Positions 12,501 through 24,547 of a stretch of DNA of 64,000 bases are shown piece after piece. Source of the stretch: Rhynchonema sp. JSB1_4 (Eukaryota; Nematoda; Chromadorea; Monhysterida; Xyalidae); contig JASAMV010004113.1 in assembly GCA_030248065.1 (NCBI GenBank), forward strand, positions 28,382 through 92,381, given 5' to 3'. The notes beneath the pieces are model-generated. The model had not been told where the DNA came from, searched no databases, and saw nothing but the letters and a program-made list of their open reading frames with translations. Every line of letters begins with the position of its first letter. Positions within the stretch are counted from its first letter, which is position 1. Position numbers and translations under genes: made by a program.

Positions 12501-15500
12501 CATAGTTTGGGAAACGTTTTGCAGACTGCAGCTAGTGAATCAGATGCCTTACGCGAACAGCTATCGCAGCGCGACCAACAACTGACCGAGTTACAGGCAA
12601 GTTTGCCAGCATATCTTCTTATAAAAACTGGTTTATACACTTTGTGCTGTCGCGATATAGGGTTGGATTTCTGAACGACTGAAGTGCATTACGTGATGAA
12701 AATTCACAAAGCACGTGCTGAACTGGTTGTGCCAGCTTTTTTACATGGTTGTTTGTAGCTTCTGTGTGTCTGTGTAGTGCGACTACATGGTTATGAGCAG
12801 TGCAACCGAGTGGTTTGCCTTGTCAGTCTACTTTATGTGCTGCCATTATCTCGGTGTACGGTAATAGTGCGCTGATGTCTAGCTGCAAGCAACGCTTGCT
12901 CAGGCATCCTGTCTTCATTTTCCCACCACGTTGTGGCTCTGTGGATCACGCGCCGGATATTTGATGTCCTTCTCTCAATATACTAATGTTTTGTCGAACA
13001 CCGGAGGGGCCTCTACATTCGTTTTATGATGTAGATCAATACCTCTCTGGGTCATGGATTTTTTTAACCAAATTTAGTTGCTTTTTAGCTACTAATTTTT
13101 TTTTTGAAAAGCTAGTAAATTTCCAAATTTAGCAGCCTAAAAGCTACTAAATTTTGTATGTTGGCCAAAAAAGCTAGTAAATTGGCTTTTCAGCGGCAAA
13201 AAAGCTGCTAAAGCTGTGATTTTACTAGCTTCTTGCTACTAGCCCATTTTGAAAAAATAAACCCTGCTCTGGGTTCGAACTGTATTCAAGAACACTTTTG
13301 ACGTGTTTGGTATTTTGGTTTTGCGAATTCCGTCTTATAATGGAGTTTTATCTAATGTGAACAATACATTCATTGCAGGATTCCATTGACTCGCTGCGTT
13401 CTGAGCTCAGCACCGCAGTGAACAACGCTGAGAACTTGCGCAAAACTTTGGACCAGACACAAGCTGACTTTGAGAAGCAAACGGCTGATTTGACCGAACA
13501 GGTCCGCATTTTTTCCAATTCAATTTAATTTTGGCTTGGTAATTCGTCACTCTCAAAGTCCAATTGATCTTAGATTTCGAATCACGAGTCACATCAATCA
13601 TCGACCAACGAGCGCATCGCGCAATTGACCGCTGAACTCGACTCAGCCAATGAGCGTGTACGAACGTTGGATGGCCAAGTGCAGACAGCCAATCAGCGTG
13701 TAGAAGAGAAAGAGGCGCAGCTTGACTTGTTGAAACAAGGTGGGATGGTTTGTTTTGCTGTAAACAATTGTGGTCAATTTATCAAACTGCAGTAAGTAAG
13801 TTTGAAATTGAAGAATGGTCTCAACCGTTTTTTAATGCTCAGAAATCGAGCGCAAGGAGGTCGATTTTCGATCGCGACTTGACGAACTAATTCAAAGCAA
13901 ATCGCTGGAAACTAATGACATCAAGGCCGAACTAGATCGATCGAAAGAGGAAGAACTGACAAGAGTCAAGTCCGAATTTGAAAGTGAGCACAATTCTAAT
14001 CATGTCTTTGCTTGCATAACAAGCATAATTGCCCTTCGAATTTAAGCTAAAATAACAGAGCATGTATGGGACTATCGAATCTTTATCTCTCAGCGCAACT
14101 GCGTCAGACCGACGAACGCTTTTTGGAACTGCAATTGATTCTAAAGACATCCCAAGATTCGGAGCGGACGCTCAGAGGGCAGCTGTCGACATCGGTCGAA
14201 AAGTTGTCAGGTAGTTGGGCCACTAGTCTTTGACTCCTTATGCCAGCAAATTGCACATTGATCTGAACGTTATTCCCGCTTTTTCAGGTACCGAAGAACT
14301 TGTGACCAAGAAAAACAAGACGATCAAGAAACTGACCAGCGACATCGAAACGCTGAAGGAATCAATGGCCGCACTGCTGGACCAGAAAAATGTTCGCTTT
14401 CTTATCTTTTCCATTTTTTCTTTTTACCAGAAAAAACCAACGCCACAGAAAAAGAATGTATAGCAGTGTTTTTTTCACATCGTTTAAACCGTGCATATAT
14501 TTTCGGTCATTTATACCAAGCGGACAGAAAACAAAAATCGAGAAATTGCAGGCATCTGATGATGCTCTCTCGCACATGACCACCGAGAAAGCGCAACTGC
14601 AGAAACAATTGGACCAGCTGACGTCTGTTCCGTTATTTCTTACCTCATATTTTCTGAACTGCCAAAAATTGATCATTTTTTGTAGCGCCGACGTTGACGC
14701 GAAGCGGAACGAACTCGAGCGGTTGTTGTTGGTCGAGACTCAGTACAACGAACTGTTGTTGTCGAATGCCGGCACTTCGGACCAGCTCAGGACGCAAGTG
14801 CAGGACTTAGATGGTTAGATGTGTTGTTGGTTTCCGAGTTCTCGTCGTACACAGATTTTTTGAACTCGGGATAAAAAGAAATGATGTCACTAATTTCGAG
14901 CAGCGTGAAAGCTGTTGCCAGACTTCAAAAAATGAACAGCGCTTGTGCCGATCGAAATTAGTGGCATCGCTAAATGTCCGAATAATGTTCTAAATTAAAA
15001 TATCCAAGTGACGAAGTGCGCCCCGATCCGATCACCAAGTTTGATATCGCTCAGTGCTTTACATTTTCGTTCCAGCCAAGTGTTTGCATCTGGAGAATTC
15101 CCTGTCTGAGACCGAGCGGTGGCGTGCCGAAGCGGAATCGCAACGTGACGATACGTTGCAACAATTGAGCGAGTCTGAGCGAGAGCTGCAGAACATCGAG
15201 ACGCAAGTCAATGAGCTCAAACAGAGGATCACCGAACGAGATAAGGAAATCAGCAACTATCAACAGCAAAGTGGGCGGATTTTTTCTTTTTTATTTATTT
15301 TCGTATTTGTTACGACCGTAATCCACGTTGAATTGCATATCAGCTGGCCAAGTAGTAAGAGCATAATTGATTGCAGTCATCACCAAAGACCGGCTGCTCA
15401 CGCACAATGAGGAGGCGTGCACGTCACTGGAGCACGAGCTAAAAGGCAGAGAGGCGCAGATCGCTGAGCTTAAACAACAAGTGAAGAACAAGGAATTGAG

Positions 15501-18500
15501 GATTGAGACGATCACGACGGAGAGGGAGAGTTTGAAGGAGGTAATAAATAGGCCGGTCTGTACGCACTTTGCTGTGGCATCCAGGGTCCGATTTTGTCAC
15601 ATCACAGGTATCACATCATTTGCGATCCTTTCGCTTTTCGAATATGCGAATTCTCAAAAAATTGTTGATAACATATTTTGACCATCACCAAGCAAAATGC
15701 GTACCGGTCATGCTGACTGGCTGGCGTGCACCCGTTGCCTGATCATCAAGGTGGTCTGACTGTTTGTGATGTTTCAGGAATTGAGCGAGGCGCGATCAGC
15801 AGTGAATGAGCTGGATGGTCGCACGGCCGAATGCAGCGGATTGCGCGCCGAAATGGCCGAGATCCAACAACGATGCGACGCGTTGGAGACGGACAAACAC
15901 GCGCTGCACTCGGAGAAAATCAAACTGCAGCAGGTTCGACAGATTCTGGCTGCCGATTTGGAGACAACAAAAATTTTAGGACTTTTTGTATTCTCGTTCA
16001 CAGGAGCTGGAGTTGAGAGACAGGTCGTTGGCCGAACGTGACCAAACATTGGATTCACTGACGAACGAATGCTCGAATCGCGATAAAACAATTGAAATGT
16101 TGAATTCGGAAATGTTAGAACTGAAGCGCGATCGGGATTCGTTGCAACAGAGCCAGGCCAATGCTGGGTTAGTCCTGTTGATTTATTTTGGTTATTATTT
16201 ATGCGCACGGGTATGTCTGTTCCTTTCTTATTTTTCCGTTGTTTGTTACAAGTGAACAAGCTAATTTTATCGTCCAATTGTTGCAGCAAAACAGCGGCTA
16301 GTGAACGACAGGCGATGGAGAGCACGCTGGCCGAGCTGAAACAAAAGCTGGCCGAAGAAGAGACGACTGTTGCCGGTCAGTTCGTGGTTTTCGTCGCTTT
16401 CTGTCATTTTATGCGGTTTTTGGATTTTTTTTAAATAGTGGATCTGTTTTCAGCTTTGGAAACGCGAGCAGCGGAATGCGACCAACTGAACACGCAAGTC
16501 AGTTCACTCGAAGCGCGCACGCTTGAATTCGAACTTTCGCTGGCGACCAAGACCAATGATTTGTTGGCAGCCAACAATCAGGTTCGGGCGACATTTTTAG
16601 TCTGCCTAGAATTACATACTTTCCAGCGTTTTCGCGGCTGAAAATTACGAAAGAAATTGGTCGATCTTAATTTCATTACAAAACAGTTATCGCTTCCACC
16701 AGAATCTCGATCTATAATGAAGCGCTCATGTTATCTGATTCCAGCTGGAGGCGTTGAAATTGGAATTGGCGCACGCAAAGTCGGAATATGATGAACTAAA
16801 GTTGACCTGCAAAGAGCTGGAGGATAAAATGGTAACGGTTTTGCGGAAAACTTTCATTTTTTGGAAAAATGTTGTGCATTTCATTTGAATTGGGCTGGAC
16901 TCGTTTGCCATACAGCAGTCGGGCAGCACCGACGCCGATTCGCGCGTGGCCACTTACAAGAAGAAAGCTGAGCAAATGGTTGCACAGGTCAAGAAAGAGT
17001 TACAGGTACATACAATGCTGTTATTGAATTTGACTTTTTCTGCCACGCCACTTTTGTTCACTCCACAAATTCTATAACCAATTATCATTCAGTCGCAAAT
17101 CACGGAAGTGACGCACGAGCGCGACCGGCTACAGACGCAGCTCGAAGAGCGACGCATTGAGTTCGACGCGATGACCAATGAAATCAATGTGCTCAAATCC
17201 GAGTTGCAGGTTGGTCGATGTTTCGTCAGGACCAGCGGGCAATCATATTCAAATGACCCTGATTCAGGCGAGCGAATCTGTTCAGCAACGTGTCGTATCG
17301 CTGGAATCACAAGTGCAGCAGGCCGAAAGTCAACAATCCGAGAAGGACCGACGTGAACAGACGTTGAATGAAGAGTTGGAACGTTTGAAATCGGAGTTGG
17401 CCGCGTACAAGGACCTGGAATCGATGAAACTGAAATTGGAGGAACGGGTGCTCGAGTTGCAGGGCAATCAGAATGAACAGGTGGGTTTGGTGAATGCTTG
17501 ACTCAATGTCCAATGTATAGACGTAGCGTTTGCGAAAACGCCGCAATGTCTGAGCCGGGAAGCTGCATTGTTGTTGTTTTTGTGTGGTTCACGTACGCAG
17601 CTAGGTGATTGGTTTAAGTTTTTATCGCGTCAATTTACAACATTTGACTGCGTTATTTTTAGGTGAAACTGATGGCCAAAGAGTTCGATGCGAAATGGCG
17701 AGATGCGGAGGCGCGACATCAGGAGGAATTGAATGCAGCTTACTGTTAGTTCTCAGTATGCCGGCCCGTTAATCTGCCTGGTTGACCAAGCCAATTATGT
17801 ATAACTTTCAGCGAAATCCGACCAAGACAAACAGCGCGTGTCGCGTGAATACCAGAAAGAGGTGAAGCAGTTGTACAAGGACTTGAATGATAAGACGGAC
17901 AAGTTCGAAAGCATCAGGAACGGATATGAACAGAAGATCAAGGTTGGTTCGGTAACGATGTGATATGGTGTAGCGTACGTGCTTTTTTGTTCATCGCGTT
18001 TACGTCACATTTTGTGGTTGCTGTTGCAGGAACGCGACACAGAAATCCAGAATCTACAACAGCAACTCAGTATTGCATCCACCGTAAGTTATGTGACTGA
18101 CACGTTGCTCTCTCAACACCAAGGCTGAGTTGAAATGTACTTCACCGCGCTGTGATATACCGCGGCTGATCAGGTGTTCACAAGAAACGCTGATGTTTCA
18201 CAAATGCTTGTAATCGGCACCACTATCAGTTTTACATCGTGGCGGTCTGGGCTGGCTTGCTCAGACTCGGTGTTAGGCCTACCGTCAGTAGGTTATTGCT
18301 TCATGACACCTCTGGAGGAGCATCTATCCAAAGGCAAGGATTCAATCTACAACCCTACCTAATTGCAGGAGCACGCCCCATCGCACGAGGCGTCTGCGCT
18401 GCACGAGCGTGTGGTGCTGTTGGAGCAACAGCTGCGCGCCACCGAGGAACGACATAAGTACGTCGTGTACAGACAGATATTCATTATCGGTGTTGGCTTC

Positions 18501-19633
18501 ACGTTTGTCATCGTATTTGTCCATTGGTGTCTGCTGTTCATTGCGTTGTTTTGTAAGGCGTAGATGATGATTGGTCGAGTTGAAAAATTATTATGATTTT
18601 GAATTGTTCGAAACCGTGTCAACTGAATCGCACGAAAATATCCACATTATGACACAAACAATATGCAGGGAGCGACTGCTTTCATTCTTCCACCATGTGT
18701 GTGTGTGTGTGTGCCTTTTCTCAGTATTATTTCACTTTCACCTAATGAGTTTCTGCTGACACGAAAAAGATATCAAACAAACGACATTCACATTTGATTG
18801 TTTTTTTCAGCCGTGAACTGGAGCTACTGGCCAGCGCAGCGACTACCTCACAGAATTATGCCAACAGCAATCCACCTGTGCCTAAACCGCTCGAATTAAA
18901 CATGCACAACGAAGTACGACCTTCGCGTATTTTTCATTCGAACTGTTTTTCATTTTACAAAAACGGCAATCATTATTTTCAGCCGCTACGGAGTGTAGAT
19001 TTGAGCGACAGCCTACAGTCGCCGAATTTTGCTGAGCCGACGGAGGCTGAAGTAAGCGAACAAATGGGATTCGAATCTATTTTGCTCAGAATTTGCCTGT
19101 GACAACTGTTAGAACATTGTTCTGAATACCTTTTTGTACATTTGTTCATGTTTCTAAATAGCCGATCCACACTGTTTCTGTAAGTTTTCGCCAAATTTTC
19201 GTACCCGACTCATTTCTGAATTTCTCATGGTTGAGGTTTTTGTCAAAACTCTTTTTTGGTGTCTTCAACTTCAAAACTGGTATCGGCTCCTGGGTGGGTG
19301 GCGGATGTTTGTTTTTGTCAGCCACAAACTTTGCGTTTGTCTTGCAGTATCTACGTAACGTTTTATACCGCTACATTACGGAGAGGGAAACGCTCGGCAG
19401 AGAAACTGCGGTAGGTTACATTATTTGATTCATGTGGTCGTCGATTCCATCACAATAACTACAGTTTGCGCACGTGAAGCAGTAGCTGATAGTAATTTTC
19501 GTTCCAGACGCTGACCAAAGTGATCGGCACGGTGTGCAAGTTCACGCCACAACAAATGGCACAAGCGTTGTCAAAGGAGGAGGCGCGACAAACGCATTGG
19601 ATTGCCATGCCCGGCGGTCAGGCACACAAATGA
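3512..19633 (+). CDS. GRIP-domain golgin, golgin-245 (GOLGA4) type
   Basis: A trans-Golgi tether: a long coiled coil that Arl1-GTP recruits through a C-terminal GRIP domain. The model has 43 exons: 3512-3577, 3816-3866, 3991-4071, 4602-4714, 5361-5446, 5866-5975, 8380-8427, 8782-8886, 9141-9296, 9381-9499, 9746-9852, 10185-10318, 10503-10631, 11139-11285, 11640-11765, 12073-12234, 12299-12421, 12525-12596, 13379-13501, 13574-13739, 13843-13983, 14094-14210, 14288-14391, 14528-14622, 14686-14813, 15076-15270, 15377-15540, 15778-15933, 16004-16167, 16287-16375, 16454-16581, 16745-16831, 16916-17005, 17093-17209, 17268-17480, 17663-17744, 17812-17942, 18030-18083, 18369-18457, 18811-18913, 18983-19051, 19348-19410, 19508-19633. 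They sum to 4929 nt (1642 aa) with consistent phases. The start MFKNLKEKVEKRL matches the conserved amphipathic N-terminus of golgin-245/golgin-97. The early segment NVDTAERIKKLEDLLGRCKE also fits GOLGA4. The middle is continuous charged coiled coil. The GRIP domain is EYLRNVLYRYITERETLGRE plus TLTKVIGTVCKFTPQQ, with its key tyrosine at the start of exon 42. Exon 18 uses a GC donor. Exons 1 and 33 have small boundary ambiguities. Confidence 0.93.
3805..3874 (+). ncRNA. Candidate motif-dependent piRNA (21U-RNA) locus A
   Basis: TGATGTTTCA at 3805-3814 is followed 40 nt after its last base by T3854 in the context CATT (YRNT), which would be the 5' U of a 21-nt RNA (3854-3874). The motif also forms the acceptor of golgin exon 2. 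Its core TGTTTCA is seven of the eight bases of the C. elegans 21U-RNA core CTGTTTCA. Transcription of such an RNA is a prediction only. Confidence 0.3.
4346..4521. repeat. AGGTGCAA/TTGCACCT palindromic repeat array
   Basis: Intron 3 of the golgin gene contains several copies of AGGTGCAANTTGCACCT-type palindromes, for example near 4370-4385 and 4470-4485. The block opens with 'ccataggtttttttagacac'. The same family lies at about 34565-34640 and 35230-35330; there the opposite end reads 'gtgtctaaaaaaactatgg', which is the inverse of the opening phrase. It is probably a degraded inverted-repeat element. No coding potential is visible. Confidence 0.6.
6024..8352. mobile_element. R5 element, 2.3 kb, filling golgin intron 6
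   Basis: A left end 'tagtccagccacgaactcat' near 6025 is matched by an inverted right end, 'atgagctcgtggctggacta', near 8327-8346. The same terminal sequence brackets a shorter element at about 45450-45720. The interior is nested: an R3 copy (about 6328-6440), an R1 copy (about 6498-6912) and an R4 block rich in GGTTTTTTTCC-type palindromes (about 7370-8060). The element ends about 30 bases before the exon 7 acceptor, so intron 6 (5976-8379) is almost entirely transposon sequence. No intact transposase frame is seen. Confidence 0.6.
8369..8438 (+). ncRNA. Candidate motif-dependent piRNA locus B
   Basis: TGATGTTTCA at 8369-8378 is followed by T8418 in the context CGAT (YRNT), exactly 40 nt after the motif. 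The motif overlaps the acceptor of golgin exon 7. The predicted 21-nt RNA would be 8418-8438 and would overlap that exon. No expression evidence is available. Confidence 0.3.
13060..13265. repeat. AGCTAGTAAATTT-type repeat in golgin intron 18
   Basis: This stretch repeats phrases such as 'aaaaagctagtaaat' and 'tttagcagcctaaaagctac' in both orientations. A related block, with 'tttactagcttttttggcct', lies at about 32580-32660 in the GALNT gene. It appears to be a decayed inverted-repeat element inside intron 18, which is otherwise unremarkable. Confidence 0.5.
14958..15055 (+). repeat. R3 dispersed repeat copy in golgin intron 25
   Basis: This copy begins 'ttagtggcatcgctaaatg' and ends 'ccaagtttgatatcgctc'. 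Related copies lie at about 6328-6440, 21311-21405, 56850-56935 and 63313-63405, all in the same (+) orientation. The best conserved part is a GATCCGATC..AAGTTTGATnTCGCTC tail. No inverted ends or target duplications were found, so it may be a short SINE-like or satellite-derived sequence. Confidence 0.6.
18696..18713. repeat. (GT)n microsatellite in golgin intron 39
   Basis: A short (GT)n run near 18697-18712. Similar (GT)n tracts occur at about 27249-27264 and 48682-48699. They are simple sequence with no assigned function. Confidence 0.7.
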
Positions 19634-20281
19634 ACGAAATCGGACTGTTTTCTTTCACATAATTATATCATGGTTGTTCGACTTGCACGACAAAGCAGTG
19701 CTTGTGGGATGTAATTTACTGTCTTACGTTTGATTGGGCTTATTTACTGATGGTGAATCGTATTATTTATTCCTGCAATTTTTCAATTACTGTATTTCCT
19801 ATTTCGGAAACCATACATTGCTGTTGTTTCGGAAGCTCATTCGCAGCTGTGATAATGAAGGCCAAGAGTTTCAGAACTGTAAGAGATATCTCACCACCTA
19901 ATGTTGTTGATATAATCACACTAATTTTGGTTACTGAGCTAACTTATTAGGATATTTATTGCAGCATGGTTGTCTGTTTATTGTGATATGCATCCCATAG
20001 TGTCAGTCACAAATTCAGCACCATTTTGTGCTGTGATTTGACTTAAACTATGCCTTGTTCGCGTTGCTTCATGCTATTACAGAATAATGTCCGAGATATA
20101 AAATTGGACTTTCTTTGTCGGGTTTTTTATTTTCTGAATGCACACGGATTATGATGTTATAATCTACGTCATGTACAATTATAACAACGATACCGCTGGC
20201 AACTGCAGATATGTGCGAACGTTCGAGCGTATCTAGGTCGTTATCGTCTTTTAACGAAACTGCCGCCCTAAGGCGCGCAAA
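19634..20281. other. Spacer between convergent golgin and ACBD genes
   Basis: About 650 bases separate the golgin stop (19633, +) from the ACBD stop (20282-20284, -), so the two genes converge here. The stretch is AT-rich and must hold both 3'UTRs. I see no repeat family and no clear canonical AATAAA in the position expected for the golgin message. Confidence 0.6.
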
Positions 20282-23200
20282 TCAGAACAAAGAATCACAA
20301 CGAATTTGATTTGGTCCGAATGGATCAGACGGGCAAGATGAAAGAGTAGCATGAATGCGAACGTGTGGTTTCATTGAGCGTGCTGCGGGATGTCGGCACT
20401 CAGCGACGACTGAAACATTGAAAACTGAAAGAAACAACAGCAAAAGAACTCCAAATCGACAATCGATTACCGACCGCGCCCATCTGCGTTTCCAGAGTGC
20501 GATGGCCATGTGCGCCAGGAATGGCCAAACGAGCACAAACACGATGGTGCGCCATGGCCAGTCCGGGAATACACCAGCCAGCGATGCACGAGACTGCATC
20601 GTATGCTGCTGCAACGGGACATATTGAATCGTCATATAATACACAGACTACATGGTCAACGGGCAACAACAATGGAATGTTTCATATATGTAACTCGATG
20701 AAGTGTGCACCTGCTGAATGATATGCCCGATCAAGCGATGCTGTGCGACCAGACTGTTTTCGATCAAATCCAGCTGACGACTGATCTGTGCCAGCTGTCG
20801 ATGCATTCTGCAACGACACGTAAGTATTGATAAAACAGTTTAGACACTAGGGAAGTAGTCATGGTTCAATGACAATAATCAGAATCAGTTTGAGAGATTC
20901 GAGATTTAGAGCCGTAAAAGGGGGGCTAAAAATGGAAAACTGCGGTATTACCTGAACAATACATCGGTGACGTGCGGGTCAAATGCGAGATCAGCCGAAT
21001 CAGTGGCTTCGGTGGAAGTCGTCTCTGACCCGCTCGATGTACGATTGTCTGTCGACATCATGCCCTGTTCGTTGGGATGATGCGACACGACAGCTGTGGA
21101 TGAACTGGCACCTGTGTAACAAAACAGCACACGCGTAGGAACTGATCTTAACTGATTTATGATGGCCCACATTCTGACTTGGTGATCTTCCGATCTGGTT
21201 AAACATGATAATCCAGTGCCTTCTAGTCCAGATTAATTGATGCCTCAAATTTTGATCGGCGCAAAACTTATTTACCTATCAACTGGTTTAAAACCGCACT
21301 GGCATCAGCAAATGTCGGATAATCTTAATTCAAAAAAGCTCACGTGACATAGACAGAGCCGAAATGGACTTGACCGGTGTCCAAGTTTGATATTTTGCCA
21401 CCGCGGTCCATAAGTGTCTGGATGTGAAAACGCATCGCACCCACCATGATTGGCAGCATTTTGACCTCCAGTTGCTGCTGCCGCGCCATTCCCAGCCGAT
21501 TCGTCTGCGCCGCGACCACGATTTTTACGAATGCCACTGCTGCCGTGACGATGACGATAGATTGGCGCCGGACTCCTGAAATGTGCATAATAATGGTCCA
21601 GGATGATGAACAAAATTGAAATAAAAACCGAACCAAATACCCGAACCATGCTTCCGTGGCCAAATCATGTTGTCTAATTTGACTTTCGACTCGCATTCTC
21701 TCAACAGCCTGCCAGGATTGTTCATAGAGTTGATGTAGCTCGAGCAAATCGCGATTCTCGGTCGCTGTATGATGGTTGCGATAATTAGTTTTTAATTTAT
21801 GTTATAAAGTGACATCTACAACAACGTGCTTTTTGACTGCCCACGTTTCAACCGGCTCTCACAGACGGGCGGTGCACCAGGTCATCGTCAGTGCGAATGC
21901 ACCGGATGGCCACATGACCCCAAAAAGACACTAATAATTTCGGCTTTCCCACATGGACACCAACCTGGGAAGGACGGTTGCACAAGTGACGTTCCGGGCG
22001 CCAGCTCGCCTTGTTCGGGCAGGGACAGCTGAGCCAGATGTCGACCACGTTTCTTTGCCGACTGTTTCCGTTTCATCGACGTTTTCGGACCAGCGCTGCT
22101 TTTGCGATTGGCGGCAGCCGTTTGCGGCGACACATCGAGAATCTGTTGTGTGTGATCACAACATTATATGTAGTGAACATACAATATGACAACGATAGGT
22201 TTGGCACGGTCGTTGACTGCGAACATTGAAACATTCTACGTCCCATGTCCGCAACCGCGCGTCATTTTGCCCGCACTTGCACATTGATAGTCAAGTCTCC
22301 CCGCACTTGTACATTGATAGTCAAGTCGAAACACTTCTTTGGGTGTTTGAATGTCTGCACAGTTCGCAGTGACATTCACATAAAATTGTACGGTTTTCGT
22401 GATGGTGCAGTCCGGAACCACAATACCTATTGTGAAAACGACAAAGGGGACGAACATCGGAGGCGTCAGCGAACATCTCATCATCAGCGTCATCACTCAC
22501 AATCGCACAATCGTCCGGCAATGTCGGCTCGGGTGAATTGCTGGCGGCACCGTTGACTAAAAATTTGAATAGCAATCACCACAAATTCTAAGTTCGAATT
22601 TTATTCAAATGGAATGTGAAATGAAAGTCCGTTCTGTGATCAGTAACAAGACCCACCACCATTATTCAATCCATCAGTAACACCATTCGCACCCCCCCCC
22701 CCCCCGCGCGGCGTGGCGCGCCCCGGCGGAGGACGAGGACCATTGGGCAGCGCTGGTCGGTTGTCGTTGTGATCAAGCGCGCCATTGCACTTGGCAAACA
22801 TCGCCGTGTTCGTGTCTGAAAAACGACACAAAAAGTTAATCCTTTTAGGTAACGATTGAACTTGCCAGTTTCAGAATGCGACTTGCCAGTTTCCAGTTGG
22901 ACCAGTTCAGGTGAGTGATCATTGCTGGCGTGATTCTCTCCAGGCAATTCGGTCGTCGGCGCATCAGGCACAATATTCTGAGCCAAATTGATGAATTTCG
23001 GGTTGATCGTCTGCCCGTCCGGGCCGACAACCTCGTAAAGTGGACCAGCCACCTTTAGAAAATCATTCACGTTGTCATCGAATGACATCGTTTCGATGAT
23101 CTGAAATTGAATTGCGAATTCGATTACGTCGGTCGCGAATCACATTCGTGATGTCTTTTGACAACAGAAGCTAGAACGTCAACCTGCTTCAAATTGTCCA

Positions 23201-23585
23201 CATAATCGTTCATCGCGTCATCGGACGACATGTCGCCCAGTTTGTGCCACGCCTCCCTGGAAATTGGAAAGAACTGCGATCATTTTGAACAGAACTTGCA
23301 AATGCAATCTAAAGCAACCGACCATTTTGCACGATTGACCACATCCCAGAAGTTCGGCTTCGACACGTTGCACGGACCGTTGACCGCCTGTTTGTAGAGG
23401 GCATAGAACTTCAATTTCATTGAATTCGACGGCTGGTACGGTCCTGGAAAAGATGGGCACACTAGGTTTTGTTGTCAAAAGTCTCGATTTGCTTGCACAA
23501 GCTTGCCGCATATCGTACCATCTTTCGGTAGTCCGTTGATGATCTTCACAGCGGCGGCAAACTGATCTTGAATTGCGCCAGCCAT
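20282..23585 (-). CDS. ACBD4/5-type acyl-CoA-binding, tail-anchored protein
   Basis: A peroxisome/ER acyl-CoA-binding tether in the ACBD5 family. In mammals ACBD5 binds very-long-chain acyl-CoA and links peroxisomes to ER VAP proteins. Exons in transcript order: 23585-23519, 23443-23323, 23256-23184, 23100-22887 (or to 22866), 22815-22657, 22556-22456, 22142-21965, 21764-21647, 21575-21445, 21111-20952, 20807-20711, 20608-20282. This gives 581 or 588 aa with consistent phases. Exons 1-3 form the ACB domain: [10 protein letters not shown], then [18 protein letters not shown] (the YKQA ligand-binding signature), then [15 protein letters not shown]. Exon 6 has an acidic tract before EMFADASD, which aligns with the FFAT-like VAP-binding motif of ACBD4/5. 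Exon 7 is basic. Exon 11 is a short coiled coil ([17 protein letters not shown]). Exon 12 holds a hydrophobic segment, [17 protein letters not shown], followed by KRRW, which matches the ACBD5 tail anchor. The reading frame then runs about 60 residues beyond the anchor. The family usually stops sooner, so a further splice (donor at 20474) is possible. Exon 4 ends at GC donors. Confidence 0.88.
21311..21405 (+). repeat. R3 repeat copy in ACBD intron 9
   Basis: It reads 'gtcggataatcttaattcaa' ... 'ggtgtccaagtttgatattt', matching other R3 copies in the + orientation although the host gene is on the - strand. It lies in the intron between the exons at 21445-21575 and 20952-21111. Confidence 0.45.
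22695..22710. repeat. Poly-C run inside ACBD exon 5
   Basis: A run of about 14 C bases (poly-G on the coding strand) encodes glycines in the proline/glycine-rich linker of the ACBD4/5-type protein. Such runs are prone to length error in sequencing and to slippage. The exon phase works with the given length. Confidence 0.7.
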
Positions 23586-24547
23586 CAAAGCAGTTTTCGT
23601 TCGATGTCGACCATCTTCAAATAAGGTGCGCAATTGGTCCATGCAATGCAAGGTCGCAACTGTTCAGTGACTATTTCACAGCCACGTCAGCAGGCTGGGT
23701 GATGAGCGGGGCAAAGGCTCACGTCTGCAATTATGTCGTGCAAATCACCCGACAACAAAAAACGGCCAGGACACACAAGTGAATCTTCTGCAAAAAACCA
23801 AAACATACAAGAGAGCACGGGACAATAGACAGTTGTGCCTTCTTACTGCGCAAGGCACAGCAAAACTAAAAAGTGCACCGGGTTGTGTTTGGGCCTCTCT
23901 TCTTATCTTATCAGCAAATATGAACCACGTTTGTGAGACTGTTGTTGATGAGACCAAGACTGTTGTGATGCTGTGCACAGCCTACTGTATTGGTCGTGAA
24001 CCAAAATGCGAAGAGAAGAACAAACAACAATACGAATTTCAGAAAAGGTTGTGCACAGCAGTTCGGTAAGTCGATTCCACATGCAACCAAAGAGGAACAA
24101 AAACGTGCTGCATACCTAAAGTGGTTTGGGGGTCGCGATGGCGTCGGTCATTTCGTGCTTCGCAAAGAGGTTTATTGACTGATTTTGTTTGATTAATGTA
24201 CTTTCTCCGTGTATTATTTGGCAGTAGCGTCGAGTCGCTCATAAGATCCTGGACCCACGAGTTAGCACTTCTGAAAAGATTCGTTTGACCCTTGATCACC
24301 ACTGTGTGTGACACAGACAGTCAACAGCAAGTGGTGACAACAGGCAAGCACGATGGATAAGACAGAATTGGTATAAACGAGTGTAAACTGGTGTGCACCT
24401 CGTTGACTAATGTCGCACGTCAAATGATGGGCGCCAGATCCAAATGGAACGGCAACCAATCAACAAAAGGCTGAGAGAGAACATTATTTTTCTTCGTGGG
24501 GGTGGGAGAAACTTAGTTTGTGTGTTGTGTGTGCAGCACACAGAGAT
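23586..24547. other. Region upstream of ACBD gene, no gene seen
   Basis: This stretch must contain the ACBD promoter and 5'UTR on the - strand. I see no conserved coding exon, repeat family or structured RNA in it. Open frames here are short and do not resemble proteins I know. Confidence 0.5.
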
